Positions 18,401-27,905 are shown, counted from the stretch's first letter. The stretch: 64,000 nt of DNA from Candidatus Hydrogenedentota bacterium (GCA_019637335.1 JAHBVV010000026.1:37861-101860); one strand, 5' to 3'. Notes: generated by a model from the sequence alone, not told the origin. Translations and numbers: made by a program.

Positions 18401-18489
18401 GGAAACAGGGCGATGAATATCAGGGACTTTGAGACAATTGGGTACAAGATTGATCTCCCGAGTGGAGCGAACAGGCCCAAAACCAGCAT
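15454..18489 (-). CDS. PSD1 and planctomycete cytochrome C domain protein (PSCyt1-DUF1549-DUF1553)
   Basis: About 1011 residues with a signal peptide (SLIFIALFPPLAFAGA). The PSCyt1 haem-binding domain carries KCFNCHGPDG (CxxCH about 54-58). DUF1549/PSCyt2 follows with the second haem-like motif CARCHDHKFDPI. A coiled segment and a discoidin-like (F5/8 type C) domain occupy roughly residues 460-590. DUF1553/PSD1 forms the C-terminus (RREFALAKWLT-type and RSIYRFVVRSVPDPFMTSMDC regions). These periplasmic multidomain proteins are a hallmark of planctomycetes and relatives, probably redox-linked polysaccharide enzymes. A TTG at 18447 with GGGAG upstream is a good alternative start because it directly precedes the signal peptide. 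Confidence 0.92.
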   Translation of the reverse strand: MLVLGLFAPLGRSILYPIVSKSLIFIALFPPLAFAGAAPVEFTRDVLPILAAKCFNCHGPDGEMRKAGLRLDERAGLFEPLKSGAVAVAPGDPAASLLHERITAADPEDRMPPPDAPKPLTKAEIETLARWIAEGAPWSGHWAFEPLRAPPVPQIAGDTWSRGPIDRFIRAAQEERGLSPAPEADRRTLIRRLSFDLLGLPPTPEEVEAFVNDERPDAYERLVDTLLASPRYGERWARHWLDVAHYADTHGYDKDKRREHAWPYRDYVINALNADKPYGQFIREQIAGDALYPADPQATVALGFLAAGPWDFVGHVELREGTIDKAITRNLDRDDMVSTAMAAINSLTVGCARCHDHKFDPISQEDYYSLQAVFAGVERADRIYDEDPAVHQRRQAIIGERDRLQQADAAYRKRIDALESPELAALAEALKPIEERLNALKKSESPSNGYHSAIESKADAVKWVQIDLGAPVAIDRIRLIAARPVDFTDTPGFGFPVRFKLEAADEPGFTDPIVLLDQTAEDHPARTDQPFTLETGGVKARYVRMTATRLWKRLEDYVFALAELEVYGGGENVARDKPVTALDSIDQGRWHTAHLVDGYDSHRRIGELTEGDPRGDAIAGLERAAAALREESEALRLAMLPEGDRAAYLENRTALAEVNAAWDALPEPRRVYAAANRFPRQGNFTAPDGMRDIHLLLRGSEKTPGPLVGPGAVGCLPGLESRFELPEGHDESERRAALAKWLTREENALTWRSIVNRVWHYHFGQGIVATPNDFGRMGAPPTHPELLDWLARGFLENGQSLKWLHREIVTSATYRQTSGHNPAFATIDGSNQYLWRMNRRQLEAEALRDAILAASGALDLTMGGPGVDFFVFEDDHSPRYKYAEYDPADPAGYRRSIYRFVVRSVPDPFMTSMDCADPSQSVPVRNETLTAIQALALLNNAAIVRQAAIFADRLAADADTVPAQLGRAFQLALNRAPSDSELEVLSPYAEEHGLAAACRVILNSNEFMFVD

Positions 18490-18844
18490 GAGAAGACTAT
18501 AGCCATCGCCACGCGGTCGGTCAAAACCCGCCCTACTCCATTTCGCCCCGCAATCCAGTCCCGCCACCAGCAAGTCAACCACCACCCTGCACAGCCATCA
18601 CGCCCCCCAACCACAATCACCCCAAACCAACGCAACGCCGTGCCACGCGATCGCGCCCCAGCGCGTTCGTGTGCCTGGAGCAACACCACCCCGCCTTTCC
18701 CGCGCCACCTCACACGCGCGGCGCGCCGCCAACGTCTTACGCTCACAGCCCGCCACCCGCTTGAACGCGCGCCCGCACTCCACTACACTCAAGCTCCATT
18801 ATTTCGGGCTTTAATGGTTTTCATGTGTTGTCGGGAGATCAGCC
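18490..18844. other. divergent intergenic region before the GH42-like gene
   Basis: A C/A-rich stretch of about 350 bases between divergent genes. A GGGAG ribosome site lies just before 18845. No clear promoter hexamers or repeats were recognised. Confidence 0.4.
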
Positions 18845-21800
18845 ATGCAGTGGCGCATAGCGCGGGTACAGTGTTATTTCTGGGTATTCCTTGCAGCCTC
18901 GATTATGCTCGCCTTGACCCTCTTCGCCCGCGCCGACATACCCCCCGGCCCCGAACTGCTCGACGCCGAGCACGCCCTCTCCATGGAGTTCGAAACGCCG
19001 CATACGAAGTGGGCGAAGCCCTACGCGCAAGGCACGACGCGCGTGCTCTTCTTCGCGCCGTGGTACCAGGGCGGGACCGAATGCCGCGAAATGATCGAGC
19101 TGATGCAACGCTTCGATCTGGACGCCGACGCGGTCTACTGCTTCCCGCCCGGCGACCGCCTGGTGGGCGACGGCGATCCGCGCTGGTATGGCGATCCGGA
19201 GCTGGCCACGAAACGCCTGCTGCGGCTCCTCGAAACGCCGTACGACGTGATTTTCATGAACCAGATTCCGCTGGCGAAGCTGAACGACACGGCGAAAGCC
19301 GCCGTGCTCGCGGCGCTGGAGCGGGGAACCGGGCTGGTGTATGTGGGCAACGAGCGAACTGGCGAGGAAGCAGCTTGGGGCGCGGATGCCTTTACCCCGC
19401 AGGACCAGGCGCGAAACCTGCAAGCGGGCCAGTTCCCAACAGATGCGGACCGGCAGTGGATGCCTTCCGGCTTGGCGTATAAGCGGCTCTACAGCTACGG
19501 GAAGTCGCGAATCATCCACTTGTTTCCCCGTGAGGCGCTCACGTATGAAGCCGGCTGGGAAGCACGATTCGATTATCGGATGGAGCACCAGGGGCGCGCG
19601 CTTCTCTGGGCTGCCGGCAAGCTCCCCCAGGGATTCCTCGGTATCGGGAACAACCCCATCGAAATGCTCCCGCCGGAAATGGCCGAGGCCGCGCGCAAGG
19701 CGATGCGGTTTTCTGTCGCGAGCGGCGCCTCCGGAGAGCCCACCAGAACGATAGGTCCCGAAGGCACAGGCGGGCGCTTCAATCCCGACGTGCCATGGGT
19801 CCTGCATTGGGGCGGACTGCCGCCCGAGACACGGCTGACGGTGCGTATCCGCGACGGCGTTTCCTATGAACGCGAGATCGTGACGCAGGAGGCGGAAGGC
19901 ACGGGCCTTCTCCCGTTGGAAATTCCATGGCTCCGCAGTGGTGCGTACTACGTCGAAACGAGCGCGCAAAAGGACGGCCGTGTGCTCACCTGGGCGGGCG
20001 CCGATCTGTTCGTGACGACCGGTCGGGAGATCGGCGCGCTCGATCTCGACCGCGACTGGGCCGAAATCGGCGAACGCATCGAGGGCGCCATCCTGGTGGA
20101 TGACATGCGTGCCGGTGATGCGGTAGTGGTTCGCGTCTATGATGGCGCCAACCGGCTCCTGAGCGAGGCGCCCGCGACGCTGGAAGCGGGGGGCGCGGCA
20201 AGATTTTCCGTGGAAGTGCCCGCCTGGTTTCCCATGCTCGTCCGTGTGGAGGCGGTGCTGGCGAACGGCGGATACGAATTCGATACCGCGCACGCCATGG
20301 TCCGCATCACCAACCGAAAACGCGATCAGTTCCACTTCGTCCTGTGGAATGCGCACACCACCGATCTCGCCCCCTACGGCGCGCAGGCCATGGCGCGCTA
20401 CGGCGTCACCTCCGTATTGCAGAACAATCCGCTCCCGGCGCTGTCGGCGGCGAATCTCGCCTTTGTGCCCTATGCCGCAAGTTTCCGCGCGAGCAGCCAC
20501 TCCCTGCTCGCCATGCTGGACGAGAATGGCGTCTTGAAGTCCGGTTGCGTGCATGACGAGGAAGGCATGGCGAAGTTCGTGGCGGAAACCGTCGCGCGCG
20601 CGGACGACGCACGCAAAATGGGAACCTTCGTCTACTCGCTGGGCGACGAAAACGCCGTGCGCGCCGGCTGCCTGAGCGATCATTGCCGCGTGGCGTATCA
20701 GAACTACCTCCGCGACGAGGTCTACGGCGGCATCGAGGCGCTGAACGCCTCCTGGGGCACGCGGTTCGCCTCCTTCGACGAAGTCGACGCCGATTCCGCG
20801 GGGGATCTGCCCGCCGCGGACGCACCCTCGTGGTTCCGGGAGTTCTACGCGCAACGGCTCGTGAAAAACGAGACCGACGACCACGTAACCAGCGCAAAAC
20901 AGATTGAGATGGGCGACATCAACGACGAAATGCGCGCGCTGCAACGGGAGAATTTCGCGCGCTGGTACGACCGGCAGGATTTCCAGAACTGGTCCTACGT
21001 GCAGTGGTGCAAGCGCTTCGTGAAGGCCTTCAAGGAAATCGACCCGCACGCGCTCACCGGATTTGAGGGCACCGACAGCTTCAGCATCCGCCGCCTGACC
21101 ACGCGCTCGCGCCAGGGCGGGGATATCGACCTCTTCATGCGCGAGATGGAGTACTTCGGCCCCTACAACGACCCCGCCAGCGAGGTGGTCCGCTCGCTGG
21201 CGAAGGGAGCCTTCCCGCGCGGCAACTGGATCGGCTACAGCATGGATCCCGACGTTGAACTCGGCTACTACTGGGGGCAGATCACCAACGGCTTTAACGC
21301 GGTTCAATGGTGGCGCCTGGACAACGTGGGCCAGGGCTACCACGGCTTCCTGGCGCCCGACCTGGCGCCCTCCCCGACCTCCCGCGCCCTCATCGAGGAC
21401 ACCCGAATCGTGCGGGAGGGACTCGGCGACCTGCTCATGCGCTACACCATGGAGACGGACGGCGTCGCGATGCTCTACAGCCTGCCATCCACCTATATCG
21501 CCCATTTCGACGGCAACCCGTCCTACGGGCTCTACGTGCGCGACCACGAGCGGTGGATTGAGGCGCTCCACAACGCGGGCGTCCAGTTCGACTATGTCAC
21601 GGACCGCCAGTTGCGCCTCGGCGAGTTTGACGCCTCAAAGTACAAGGTGCTCATTCTGCCACTCGCTTTCGCCATTGGCGACAAGGAAGCCGATGTTATC
21701 CGCGCCTTCGTCCAGGGCGGGGGGACGCTCATCGCGGACCTGCGCCCCGGGCTCTACAACGACCGCTGCAAGCCCCGAGAGGAAGGCGCGCTGGACGATC

Positions 21801-22750
21801 TGTTCGGCGTCAAGCGTACGGGAAAACAGAACGCGGTCGAGCTGGACCGCATGCGCGTGCAGGGCGAATTGAACGGCGCGCCGCTGTACATGGAGTGGGG
21901 GAACTGGTACGGGAAAGACATCTACCCCCAGATGCACACCGACCCGGCCGTTGAACTGACCACCGGCGAGGCGCTCGGCTGGAATTTCCCGATCCACTTT
22001 CACCACGGCCTGAAGTATCCCGCCGCCGTGGTGAACGATCACGGCGACGGGCGCGCGATCCTCCTGAATTTCGGCGTGTACTATGCGCCGATGGAAGATC
22101 TGCTCCCGGGCCTGCTGGCCGTGGGCGGCGTGGAGCCGGCGGTGCGCGTCCGTGCCGCGTCGGGCGAATCCGCGGATCGCGCCGTGGCCCGCCTCCTCGA
22201 CGAGCAGGAGCAGACGCCCGCCACCGCGCCGGGGAACGAAGAGATGCAGTTGCCTCATCCCCGGGGCCTGGAAGTGACCCGCTGGCGCGACGGAGATGTC
22301 GAACTGATCGCCCTGCTGGATGATGTGGACCGAGACGTCACGGTCTCTCTCCCGGCGCCGCGCTTCGTATACGACCTGCGCGCCGGAAAGGCCCTCGGCC
22401 ACGTCCGGGAATTCAAAGCCGCGCTGCGCAAGGCGCGCGCCAGCTTCTACGCGCTGCTGCCGGAGGAGTCCGCCGCACCCGTGCTGGAATTGCAGGGAAG
22501 CGCGGAACAGGATGCGCCGGTCCGAATCGTGATCCAGGCAAATGGCGGCGGCGCCCGGGCGATTCAACTCGCGCTACGCCAGCCGGACGGCGCCACCGCA
22601 ACGTGGGCCCCCGGACACGTGATCGCCGATGAGGGTAGCGGCGCCGTTGCCCTGCCGTTCGCCCTGAATGACCCTCGGGGCGCGTGGGTCCTGGAGGCGC
22701 GGGACCTGTTCAGCGGGCTCGCCAACACCGTCCGCCTGACACGGCCATAG
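18845..22750 (+). CDS. secreted GH42-like beta-galactosidase family protein, 1301 residues
   Basis: The N-terminal signal/membrane segment is WVFLAASIMLALTLFARA. The first 250 residues resemble a glutamine-amidotransferase-like fold (LFFAPWYQGGTECREMIEL). An Ig-like sandwich follows, then a TIM-barrel region with GH42 flavour: FVYSLGDENAVRAGCLSDHCRVAYQNYL and LNASWGTRF, with candidate acid/base Glu in GDEN, and a later FEGTDSF. A trimerisation-like domain comes next (VQFDYVTDRQLRLGEFDASKYKVLILPLAFAI...GGGTLIADL). The C-terminus is a beta-rich domain. Family membership is supported; the substrate is unknown. It is roughly twice the size of classical GH42 enzymes. It is monocistronic and convergent with the pst operon. 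Confidence 0.8.
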   Translation: MQWRIARVQCYFWVFLAASIMLALTLFARADIPPGPELLDAEHALSMEFETPHTKWAKPYAQGTTRVLFFAPWYQGGTECREMIELMQRFDLDADAVYCFPPGDRLVGDGDPRWYGDPELATKRLLRLLETPYDVIFMNQIPLAKLNDTAKAAVLAALERGTGLVYVGNERTGEEAAWGADAFTPQDQARNLQAGQFPTDADRQWMPSGLAYKRLYSYGKSRIIHLFPREALTYEAGWEARFDYRMEHQGRALLWAAGKLPQGFLGIGNNPIEMLPPEMAEAARKAMRFSVASGASGEPTRTIGPEGTGGRFNPDVPWVLHWGGLPPETRLTVRIRDGVSYEREIVTQEAEGTGLLPLEIPWLRSGAYYVETSAQKDGRVLTWAGADLFVTTGREIGALDLDRDWAEIGERIEGAILVDDMRAGDAVVVRVYDGANRLLSEAPATLEAGGAARFSVEVPAWFPMLVRVEAVLANGGYEFDTAHAMVRITNRKRDQFHFVLWNAHTTDLAPYGAQAMARYGVTSVLQNNPLPALSAANLAFVPYAASFRASSHSLLAMLDENGVLKSGCVHDEEGMAKFVAETVARADDARKMGTFVYSLGDENAVRAGCLSDHCRVAYQNYLRDEVYGGIEALNASWGTRFASFDEVDADSAGDLPAADAPSWFREFYAQRLVKNETDDHVTSAKQIEMGDINDEMRALQRENFARWYDRQDFQNWSYVQWCKRFVKAFKEIDPHALTGFEGTDSFSIRRLTTRSRQGGDIDLFMREMEYFGPYNDPASEVVRSLAKGAFPRGNWIGYSMDPDVELGYYWGQITNGFNAVQWWRLDNVGQGYHGFLAPDLAPSPTSRALIEDTRIVREGLGDLLMRYTMETDGVAMLYSLPSTYIAHFDGNPSYGLYVRDHERWIEALHNAGVQFDYVTDRQLRLGEFDASKYKVLILPLAFAIGDKEADVIRAFVQGGGTLIADLRPGLYNDRCKPREEGALDDLFGVKRTGKQNAVELDRMRVQGELNGAPLYMEWGNWYGKDIYPQMHTDPAVELTTGEALGWNFPIHFHHGLKYPAAVVNDHGDGRAILLNFGVYYAPMEDLLPGLLAVGGVEPAVRVRAASGESADRAVARLLDEQEQTPATAPGNEEMQLPHPRGLEVTRWRDGDVELIALLDDVDRDVTVSLPAPRFVYDLRAGKALGHVREFKAALRKARASFYALLPEESAAPVLELQGSAEQDAPVRIVIQANGGGARAIQLALRQPDGATATWAPGHVIADEGSGAVALPFALNDPRGAWVLEARDLFSGLANTVRLTRP

Positions 22751-22787
22751 CCACTCGCGACTTTGCAGGCGCCCGGCGAACAGGCCC

Positions 22788-23618
22788 TCAGCCGAAGTCG
22801 CCGCGGAGGTAGGCCTGCGTCTGCGCATCCCGCGCGTCTTGAAACAGTTGCTCGGTGTCCCCGAATTCCACCAGGAACCCGGTGCGGCAGCCGCTGCTCG
22901 TGTCCACGTTCAGGAAGCCCGTCTTGTCCGCCACCCGCCGCGCCTGCTGCAGGTTGTGCGTCACGATCACAATCGTATAGCGCCGCTTGAGTTCGCCGAT
23001 TAGCTCCTCGATGCGCCGCGTGGCGATCGGGTCCAGCGCGGAGCACGGCTCATCCATCAGGAGCACTTCCGGCTCCGTCGCGATCGCCCGCGCGATGCAC
23101 AGCCGCTGCTGCTGGCCGCCGGAAAGCGAAAGCGCGCTCGTGTGCAGCTTGTCCTTCACCTCGTCCCACAGCGCCGCTCCGCGCAGCGCCATTTCCACCC
23201 GTTCCGCGCGGTCGCCGCCGATGCGGTTGATCTTCAGGCCGAACGCGACATTGTTGTAAATGCTCATCGCGAAGGGATTCGGCTGCTGGAAGATCATCCC
23301 GATGTGCCGCCGCACCGCGACCGGATCGATCGCCGGTTCGTAGATGTCCCGCCCGAGGAAGCGCACCGTTCCCTCCAGGCGGAATCCGGGAATCAGGTCG
23401 TTCATCCGGTTCAGGCAGCGGAGCACCGTGCTCTTGCCGCAGCCCGAAGGCCCGATAAGCGCTGTGACCGCGCCCTTCTCTATCGCCAGGTGCGTGTCGC
23501 GCACCGCCAGGAACGTTCCGTAGTACAGGCGGTTGATGGACGCCTCGACCACACGTTCCGCCCGCTCCGTGCGCGCTGTAAGCACGCTGCCGGGCCGTGA
23601 TTCACGCATGAGTATCAT
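22788..23618 (-). CDS. pstB: phosphate ABC transporter ATP-binding protein PstB
   Basis: A 276-residue ATPase of the high-affinity phosphate importer. Walker [10 protein letters not shown] (56-64), PstB-typical [18 protein letters not shown], signature LSGGQQQR (165-172), Walker [14 protein letters not shown]. The start ATG has AGGAAGGAAG six bases upstream. The same frame is open far upstream on this strand through pstA, but that part is the out-of-frame shadow of pstA. Last gene of the pstSCAB operon; phoU is not present downstream. Confidence 0.96.
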   Translation of the reverse strand: MILMRESRPGSVLTARTERAERVVEASINRLYYGTFLAVRDTHLAIEKGAVTALIGPSGCGKSTVLRCLNRMNDLIPGFRLEGTVRFLGRDIYEPAIDPVAVRRHIGMIFQQPNPFAMSIYNNVAFGLKINRIGGDRAERVEMALRGAALWDEVKDKLHTSALSLSGGQQQRLCIARAIATEPEVLLMDEPCSALDPIATRRIEELIGELKRRYTIVIVTHNLQQARRVADKTGFLNVDTSSGCRTGFLVEFGDTEQLFQDARDAQTQAYLRGDFG

Positions 23619-23653
23619 CGTCGTCTTCCTTCCTCTGTCCCAGCACAGCCGCG

Positions 23654-24547
23654 CTAGTGGCGGTAGCGCCGCGCGATCGCCTGGGCCCCCAGGTTGGCCG
23701 CAAGCACGATCAGCACGAGCACCAGGGCCGCCGTCCATGCCAGGTCCACCTGGTTCTGAAACGGCACGCCGGAGAAGTTGTAAATCAGTACCGCAAGCGA
23801 GGCCGTCGGCTGCATCAGGTCGGGTTGCCCGCCCGGCGCCAGCCAGTAATTGCTGAACAGCGCAGTGAACAGCAGCGGCGCCGTCTCGCCCGCCGCCCGC
23901 GCCACCGCAAGCATCACCCCCGTCAGCACACCGGGCCACGCCGCCGGAAGCAGCACCATCCAGACATACTGGAACTGCGTCGCGCCAAGCCCCGCCGCGG
24001 CCTGTTTCATCGAGTTCGGCACAGCGCGCAGCGCCTCCTCCGCCGCCAGCACCACGGTGGGAAGCATCAGAATCGCCAGCGCGATCCCGCCGGCCACCGC
24101 CGAATACCCGCCCGTGAACAGCACAAACGCGCCGTAGGTGAACACGCCGGCAAGAATGGCCGGCAGGCCGGAAAGGACCTTCGCCGCGGATCGCGTTGTG
24201 CGCGCCAAGCGGCTCTCCGGCGCGATCTCCGCCAGGTAGATCGCCCCCAGGATGCCGGCGGGAACGGCGATCATCGCCGCGAGCCCGGTCATCGCGAGGG
24301 TACCCGCGATCGCGTTGCCAATACCGCCGCCCGGCTGCATCGGCGGCGGGGGCAACTGCGTCAGCGCCGCCAGGTCCAGGCGCTGGCTGCCGCGATAAAG
24401 CAGCATGATCAGCACCGCCATCAGTGGGGTCAGCGCGGCCGCCGTCAGCAGCGCCGTCAAACCAGTCAGCAGTGCGTTCACCAGCGTGCGTCGGCTCCCC
24501 AGCGATCGCTCCAGGCATCGGGTATCGTGCACGGTGATTGCGCTCAT
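23654..24547 (-). CDS. pstA: phosphate ABC transporter permease PstA
   Basis: A 297-residue inner-membrane permease with about six helices. The cytoplasmic EAA-type loop is [45 protein letters not shown], and [21 protein letters not shown] is typical of PstA. It overlaps the pstC stop by four bases (ATGA), so translation is coupled. It pairs with PstC to form the phosphate channel. Confidence 0.95.
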   Translation of the reverse strand: MSAITVHDTRCLERSLGSRRTLVNALLTGLTALLTAAALTPLMAVLIMLLYRGSQRLDLAALTQLPPPPMQPGGGIGNAIAGTLAMTGLAAMIAVPAGILGAIYLAEIAPESRLARTTRSAAKVLSGLPAILAGVFTYGAFVLFTGGYSAVAGGIALAILMLPTVVLAAEEALRAVPNSMKQAAAGLGATQFQYVWMVLLPAAWPGVLTGVMLAVARAAGETAPLLFTALFSNYWLAPGGQPDLMQPTASLAVLIYNFSGVPFQNQVDLAWTAALVLVLIVLAANLGAQAIARRYRH

Positions 24548-25551
24548 GCGCGGCTCCCCTCATAGCGTGTCGCGCGCTGCATGATCGCCGTGCCCATCAT
24601 GTTGACCAGCAGCGTGATGCAAAGCAGCGCCAGCGCGGCGTACATCAGCGCCGGCAGTTCCGTTGCCCCCGCCTCCGGAAAGCTGTTCGCCAGAAGCGCC
24701 GCGAGCGTGTTCGCCGGCGAGAAGAGAGAGAGGCTGATCGCGCTCGCGTTCCCCACCAGCATCGCCAGCGCCATCGTCTCGCCCAGCGCGCGCCCGAACG
24801 CCAGCACCACTGCACCGAAAAGGCCCGTGGAGGCGCTCGGCAGCACCACATGCAGCAGCGTTTCCCAGCGCGTCGCGCCGAGGCCCAGCGACGCCTCGCG
24901 CACCCGACGCGGAACGGCGTGCAGCGCGTCGGTTGCGATGGCCGCGATGGTCGGCAGAATCATAATGGACAGCACGATAGCGGCCGGCAGGATGCCCGGG
25001 CCGCTCAGCGGCGTCCCAAAGAACGGAATGCCCCCGATCGCTTCGTGGATCGCATTGCAGGCGGGGCGGATGGCCGGAATAACCACAAAGATGCCCCACA
25101 GGCCATACACCACGCTGGGGATCGCCGCAAGCAGCTGGATAAGCGTCCGCAGCACATGCTCCGCGCGCGCCGGAAGGCCCGACCAGAGCCCGTTGTCCCG
25201 CGCCCCGAATCGCACGAGCAGAGCCGTGAGCGTGGTCGCGAGATAGCCCTCGGTGATGAAGATCGCCACCGCGATGCCCGAAACCGACGCCAGCCCGAGC
25301 GCGAGCAGGGAACTGTACAGCGTGCCCCAGATCTCCGGAAGGATGCCGTAGGTGTTCGTGTTCGCGTCCCACTCACGACCCAGCAGGAAGCCCAAACCGT
25401 GTTGGCGTATGGCCGGATATGCCTCGGCGCCAATCGTGAGCGCGATGGCGATAACGAGCAGCAAAAGCGCGCACGCGGCCGAACGGCTGGCGGCGCGAAG
25501 CAGGGTGTTCGCCGTACGTTGCCCCCGTGTTGGCGGTTTGGACAGGCTCAT
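24544..25551 (-). CDS. pstC: phosphate ABC transporter permease PstC
   Basis: A 335-residue inner-membrane permease. N-terminal helix [20 protein letters not shown], periplasmic motif [24 protein letters not shown], then EAA loop [31 protein letters not shown] and [17 protein letters not shown], all standard for PstC. It lies seven bases after pstS. Confidence 0.95.
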   Translation of the reverse strand: MSLSKPPTRGQRTANTLLRAASRSAACALLLLVIAIALTIGAEAYPAIRQHGLGFLLGREWDANTNTYGILPEIWGTLYSSLLALGLASVSGIAVAIFITEGYLATTLTALLVRFGARDNGLWSGLPARAEHVLRTLIQLLAAIPSVVYGLWGIFVVIPAIRPACNAIHEAIGGIPFFGTPLSGPGILPAAIVLSIMILPTIAAIATDALHAVPRRVREASLGLGATRWETLLHVVLPSASTGLFGAVVLAFGRALGETMALAMLVGNASAISLSLFSPANTLAALLANSFPEAGATELPALMYAALALLCITLLVNMMGTAIMQRATRYEGSRA

Positions 25552-25558
25552 GATCGCC

Positions 25559-26599
25559 TCAATGAATCTCGGCGGCGGCCGCCCGGACCCGCGCGATGAT
25601 CTCCGCGGGAAGCGGAAGATACCCCAGCGCTTCGCTGTCGGCCTGTCCCGCCTCCAGGCAGAAATTCACCAGTTCGCGGAAGATCGCGGCCTTCGAGGCG
25701 TCGCCGTAGGTGCGATACCCGATAAGCCAGGTGTACGACACGATCGGGTAGCTGTCCGCGCCTTCCGGATCCGGGATCCAGCCCACCAGGTTGTCTGGCA
25801 GCGCCGCGCTCGTCAATGCCGCCTGGCCCGAAGCCGGAGTCGGCGCGACATAGGCCCCGGACCGGTTCTCCAGCAGCGCCATCGGAAGTTTCTGGCCCGA
25901 AGCGTACCCGTATTCCACGTAGCCAATGGACCCCGGCGTCGTCATCAGACTCGCGGTCACCCCTTCATTGCCCTTCGCCCGCGTGCCCACCGGCCAGTTC
26001 GGCGATTTGCTCGTCCCCGGGCCCGCCGCGAATTCAGAACTGATCGCGCTCAGGTGTTGCGTGAACACGTACGATGTCCCGCTGCTGTCCGCCCGCACCA
26101 CCACGTTGATAGGAGCATCAGGCAGCGCCACGCCGGGGTTCGTCGCCACGATGGCCGGATCGTTCCAGCGCGTGATGGCGCCCAGGAAGATACCCGAATA
26201 GGCCGCCCGCGAAAGACGCAGCCCGGCGACCCCTTCCACGTTGTACGCCAGCACGATCTTCCCGGCCGTCATGGGAAGCAGCACGACCCCATCGGGTACC
26301 TGCGCCAGCTCCTCGTCGGTCATCGCGGCGTCGCTCGCCGCAAAATCCACGGTCCGGTCGATCAGGCTCTTGACGCCACTCCCGCTGCCAACGGACTGGT
26401 AGTCCACCTGAACGCCGTCCCGAAGGTCCGAAAAATCCCGGAACCACTTCATGTACAGCGGCGCGGGAAAACTTGCCCCCGCGCCCTGAAGGCGGGTGAG
26501 AGAAGCCCCGGAGCCGCCGGTGGGCCCCGCCGAGCAAGCGTGCAAAAAGGCGACCAGGCAGAGCAGGCCGAAAGCGGCATGGATACCGCGCAGTAACAT
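25559..26599 (-). CDS. pstS: periplasmic phosphate-binding lipoprotein PstS
   Basis: A 346-residue protein with a lipoprotein signal peptide (LLCLVAFLHAC, acylated Cys22). Phosphate-binding loops are recognisable: LQGAGASFPAPLYMKWF, YQSVGSGSGVKSLIDRTVDFAASDAAM and VVRADSSGTSYVFTQHL. First gene of pstSCAB. A direct-repeat Pho-box candidate lies about 100 bases upstream, and a phoB-phoR pair lies 35 kb away, so phosphate-starvation control is likely. Confidence 0.95.
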   Translation of the reverse strand: MLLRGIHAAFGLLCLVAFLHACSAGPTGGSGASLTRLQGAGASFPAPLYMKWFRDFSDLRDGVQVDYQSVGSGSGVKSLIDRTVDFAASDAAMTDEELAQVPDGVVLLPMTAGKIVLAYNVEGVAGLRLSRAAYSGIFLGAITRWNDPAIVATNPGVALPDAPINVVVRADSSGTSYVFTQHLSAISSEFAAGPGTSKSPNWPVGTRAKGNEGVTASLMTTPGSIGYVEYGYASGQKLPMALLENRSGAYVAPTPASGQAALTSAALPDNLVGWIPDPEGADSYPIVSYTWLIGYRTYGDASKAAIFRELVNFCLEAGQADSEALGYLPLPAEIIARVRAAAAEIH

Positions 26600-26698
26600 C
26601 TTGAAACTCCAGGAATTGCAGCCGTGGACAGGGGGCCTGGAGTGGCCCGCTATCCAATGAAATTCTACGACAACATCCTGCGGGAAGTGCGTGGATCC

Positions 26699-26715
26699 GG
26701 TTAGATTTCTGTTAG
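26699..26715 (-). promoter_or_regulatory. candidate Pho box upstream of pstS
   Basis: On the minus strand CTAACA-GAAAT-CTAACC, two hexamers with 11-bp periodicity, as in PhoB/PhoP direct-repeat operators. Similar repeats precede the porin gene (59840) and phoB (62708). It lies 100 bases before the pstS start codon. Confidence 0.55.
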
Positions 26716-26755
26716 CTCCAGGGCCCTGCCTGGACGGGAAAAACCACGAAAACGT

Positions 26756-26905
26756 GCAACACTTCTACGGAATGAAGTTGGATTGATTTCTCGAGGACAC
26801 AAACCCGCGCAACAACGGGAGTGCGGACCAATGGGAGCGCGGGCGGCCCGCCCGCATCGCGCCGCGAGGCGCCAGGATCGCGGACATTCCGCGGCAAAAC
26901 AAGCC
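26756..26905 (+). repeat. partial copy of the dispersed repeat (family A)
   Basis: Begins GCAACACTTCTACGG, then TTGATTTCTCGAGGACACAA and GGACCAATGGGAGCGCGGGC, aligned with the left 130 bases of the 307-bp elements at 51655 and 52316. The right half is different and matches the copy at 31977 (GGATCGCGGACATT). No right terminal repeat or duplication was found. Confidence 0.7.
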
Positions 26906-27304
26906 ACAAGACCCAAAGCGCCCTTCCCCCTTCACTCTTCACCACCCGAAACTCGTTCCCACGGTCCCCCGTGGGAATGCATGCCGTTCCGCTCAGCGGA
27001 ACAATCCCCACACAAGAATCCGTAAACCCGTTCCGCAAAAAAGTAGGATAGCCGTCCCGGCTGTCCACCGCGCCACCTCGTGAATCGCGGATACGCCGCG
27101 CGCCATGCCCGCCCGCTGCTTCACCCGGCTTCAATGTCACAAAATCTCTTGTTTTGTCATGGGGCATGTGCTAGCGTAATCCGGCTTCCGGAACGAACGG
27201 CCTTCGCGCCGGCCGCTTCGGCGTATCGGTGGTCGAGTCCAGGTAGGGATAAGCAGGGAAAACAGTGGGCGTGCGTTTGCGCCGCGCCTCGGAGGAAGAG
27301 AGAT

Positions 27305-27814
27305 ATGCCCAAGGTTGATGTTGAGTCTGATCTCCCCAAACTTGAGAAGAAGGTCGAGGCCCTGGTGAAAGAGGCCGGTAAGATCAATACGGAGAATAAG
27401 AAGCGCTATGCCGAGTTCGAGAACCTGAACGGCGCCCTCTGGGAAGGCAAGAAAATAATTGAGGACAACCAGAAGGCGCTGAAGAAGGAGAAGGACACCA
27501 AGAAGGTCAAGGCGCTGGCCGACGAAATCGAGGAGCAGGAAAAAACGTTTAAGAAAATCTCGGCCAAAATACCGGGCATTCGCAAGAACGTCGAGTCCAC
27601 CATGAAAGACGCCGAAAACTGCGATAAGGATCTCAAGAGCGCGCTGGACGAAATCGCCGCGCTCAACAAGGCGCTGACGCGCACCGCCGGCTTCGGGGAC
27701 GACCTCAAGGAAATGGCCAAACAGCTCAAGGACCTGGAGAAAAAGGTGGACAAGGCCCGGGAAATCGTCGGGCCGATCGCCACCGGCGGCCTACCCAATA
27801 CGCCCAAGTTGTAG
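27305..27814 (+). CDS. cytosolic coiled-coil protein of unknown function
   Basis: A 169-residue, Lys/Glu-rich protein predicted to be almost entirely helical with long heptad patterns (LPKLEKKVEALVKEAGKI, KQLKDLEKKVDKAREIV). It has no signal peptide, and the C-terminal tail is short and flexible (GPIATGGLPNTPKL). The start is fixed by AGGAAGAGAG just upstream; an in-frame extension to 27080 is not coding-like. Single gene with its own hairpin terminator. The AT content and lysine codons differ from neighbours because of composition. No family recognised. Confidence 0.75.
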   Translation: MPKVDVESDLPKLEKKVEALVKEAGKINTENKKRYAEFENLNGALWEGKKIIEDNQKALKKEKDTKKVKALADEIEEQEKTFKKISAKIPGIRKNVESTMKDAENCDKDLKSALDEIAALNKALTRTAGFGDDLKEMAKQLKDLEKKVDKAREIVGPIATGGLPNTPKL

Positions 27815-27855
27815 GCGGGACCGCCGCGCCACGCATTCGTAACTCGAGACGAAAA

Positions 27856-27882
27856 CGGGCCGCCGGCATCGCCGGCGGCCCG
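27856..27882. terminator. hairpin between convergent genes
   Basis: A perfect 12-bp stem (CGGGCCGCCGGC) with a 3-base ATC loop lies 41 bases after the coiled-coil gene and 23 bases after the phosphomannomutase gene on the other strand. Probably bidirectional. Confidence 0.75.
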
Positions 27883-27905
27883 GAATCATAAGCGCTACGG
27901 ACGGA

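Larger units (their letters stand above)
26600..27304. other. intergenic region between pstS and the coiled-coil gene
   Basis: About 700 bases without a supported gene. From left to right: the pstS leader, the Pho-box candidate, a partial dispersed repeat (26756-26905), and a family B fragment near 27045-27065 (TAGGATAGCCGTCCCGGCTG). Small frames reading through the repeats are artefacts of the repeat, since the same peptides appear at its other copies. Confidence 0.5.

Noticed and set aside
22788..24563. A single 591-codon minus-strand frame covering pstB and most of pstA
   Set aside because: Its first 315 codons are an Arg/Gly-rich shadow of pstA in another frame; true PstB starts at 23618 with a good ribosome site.
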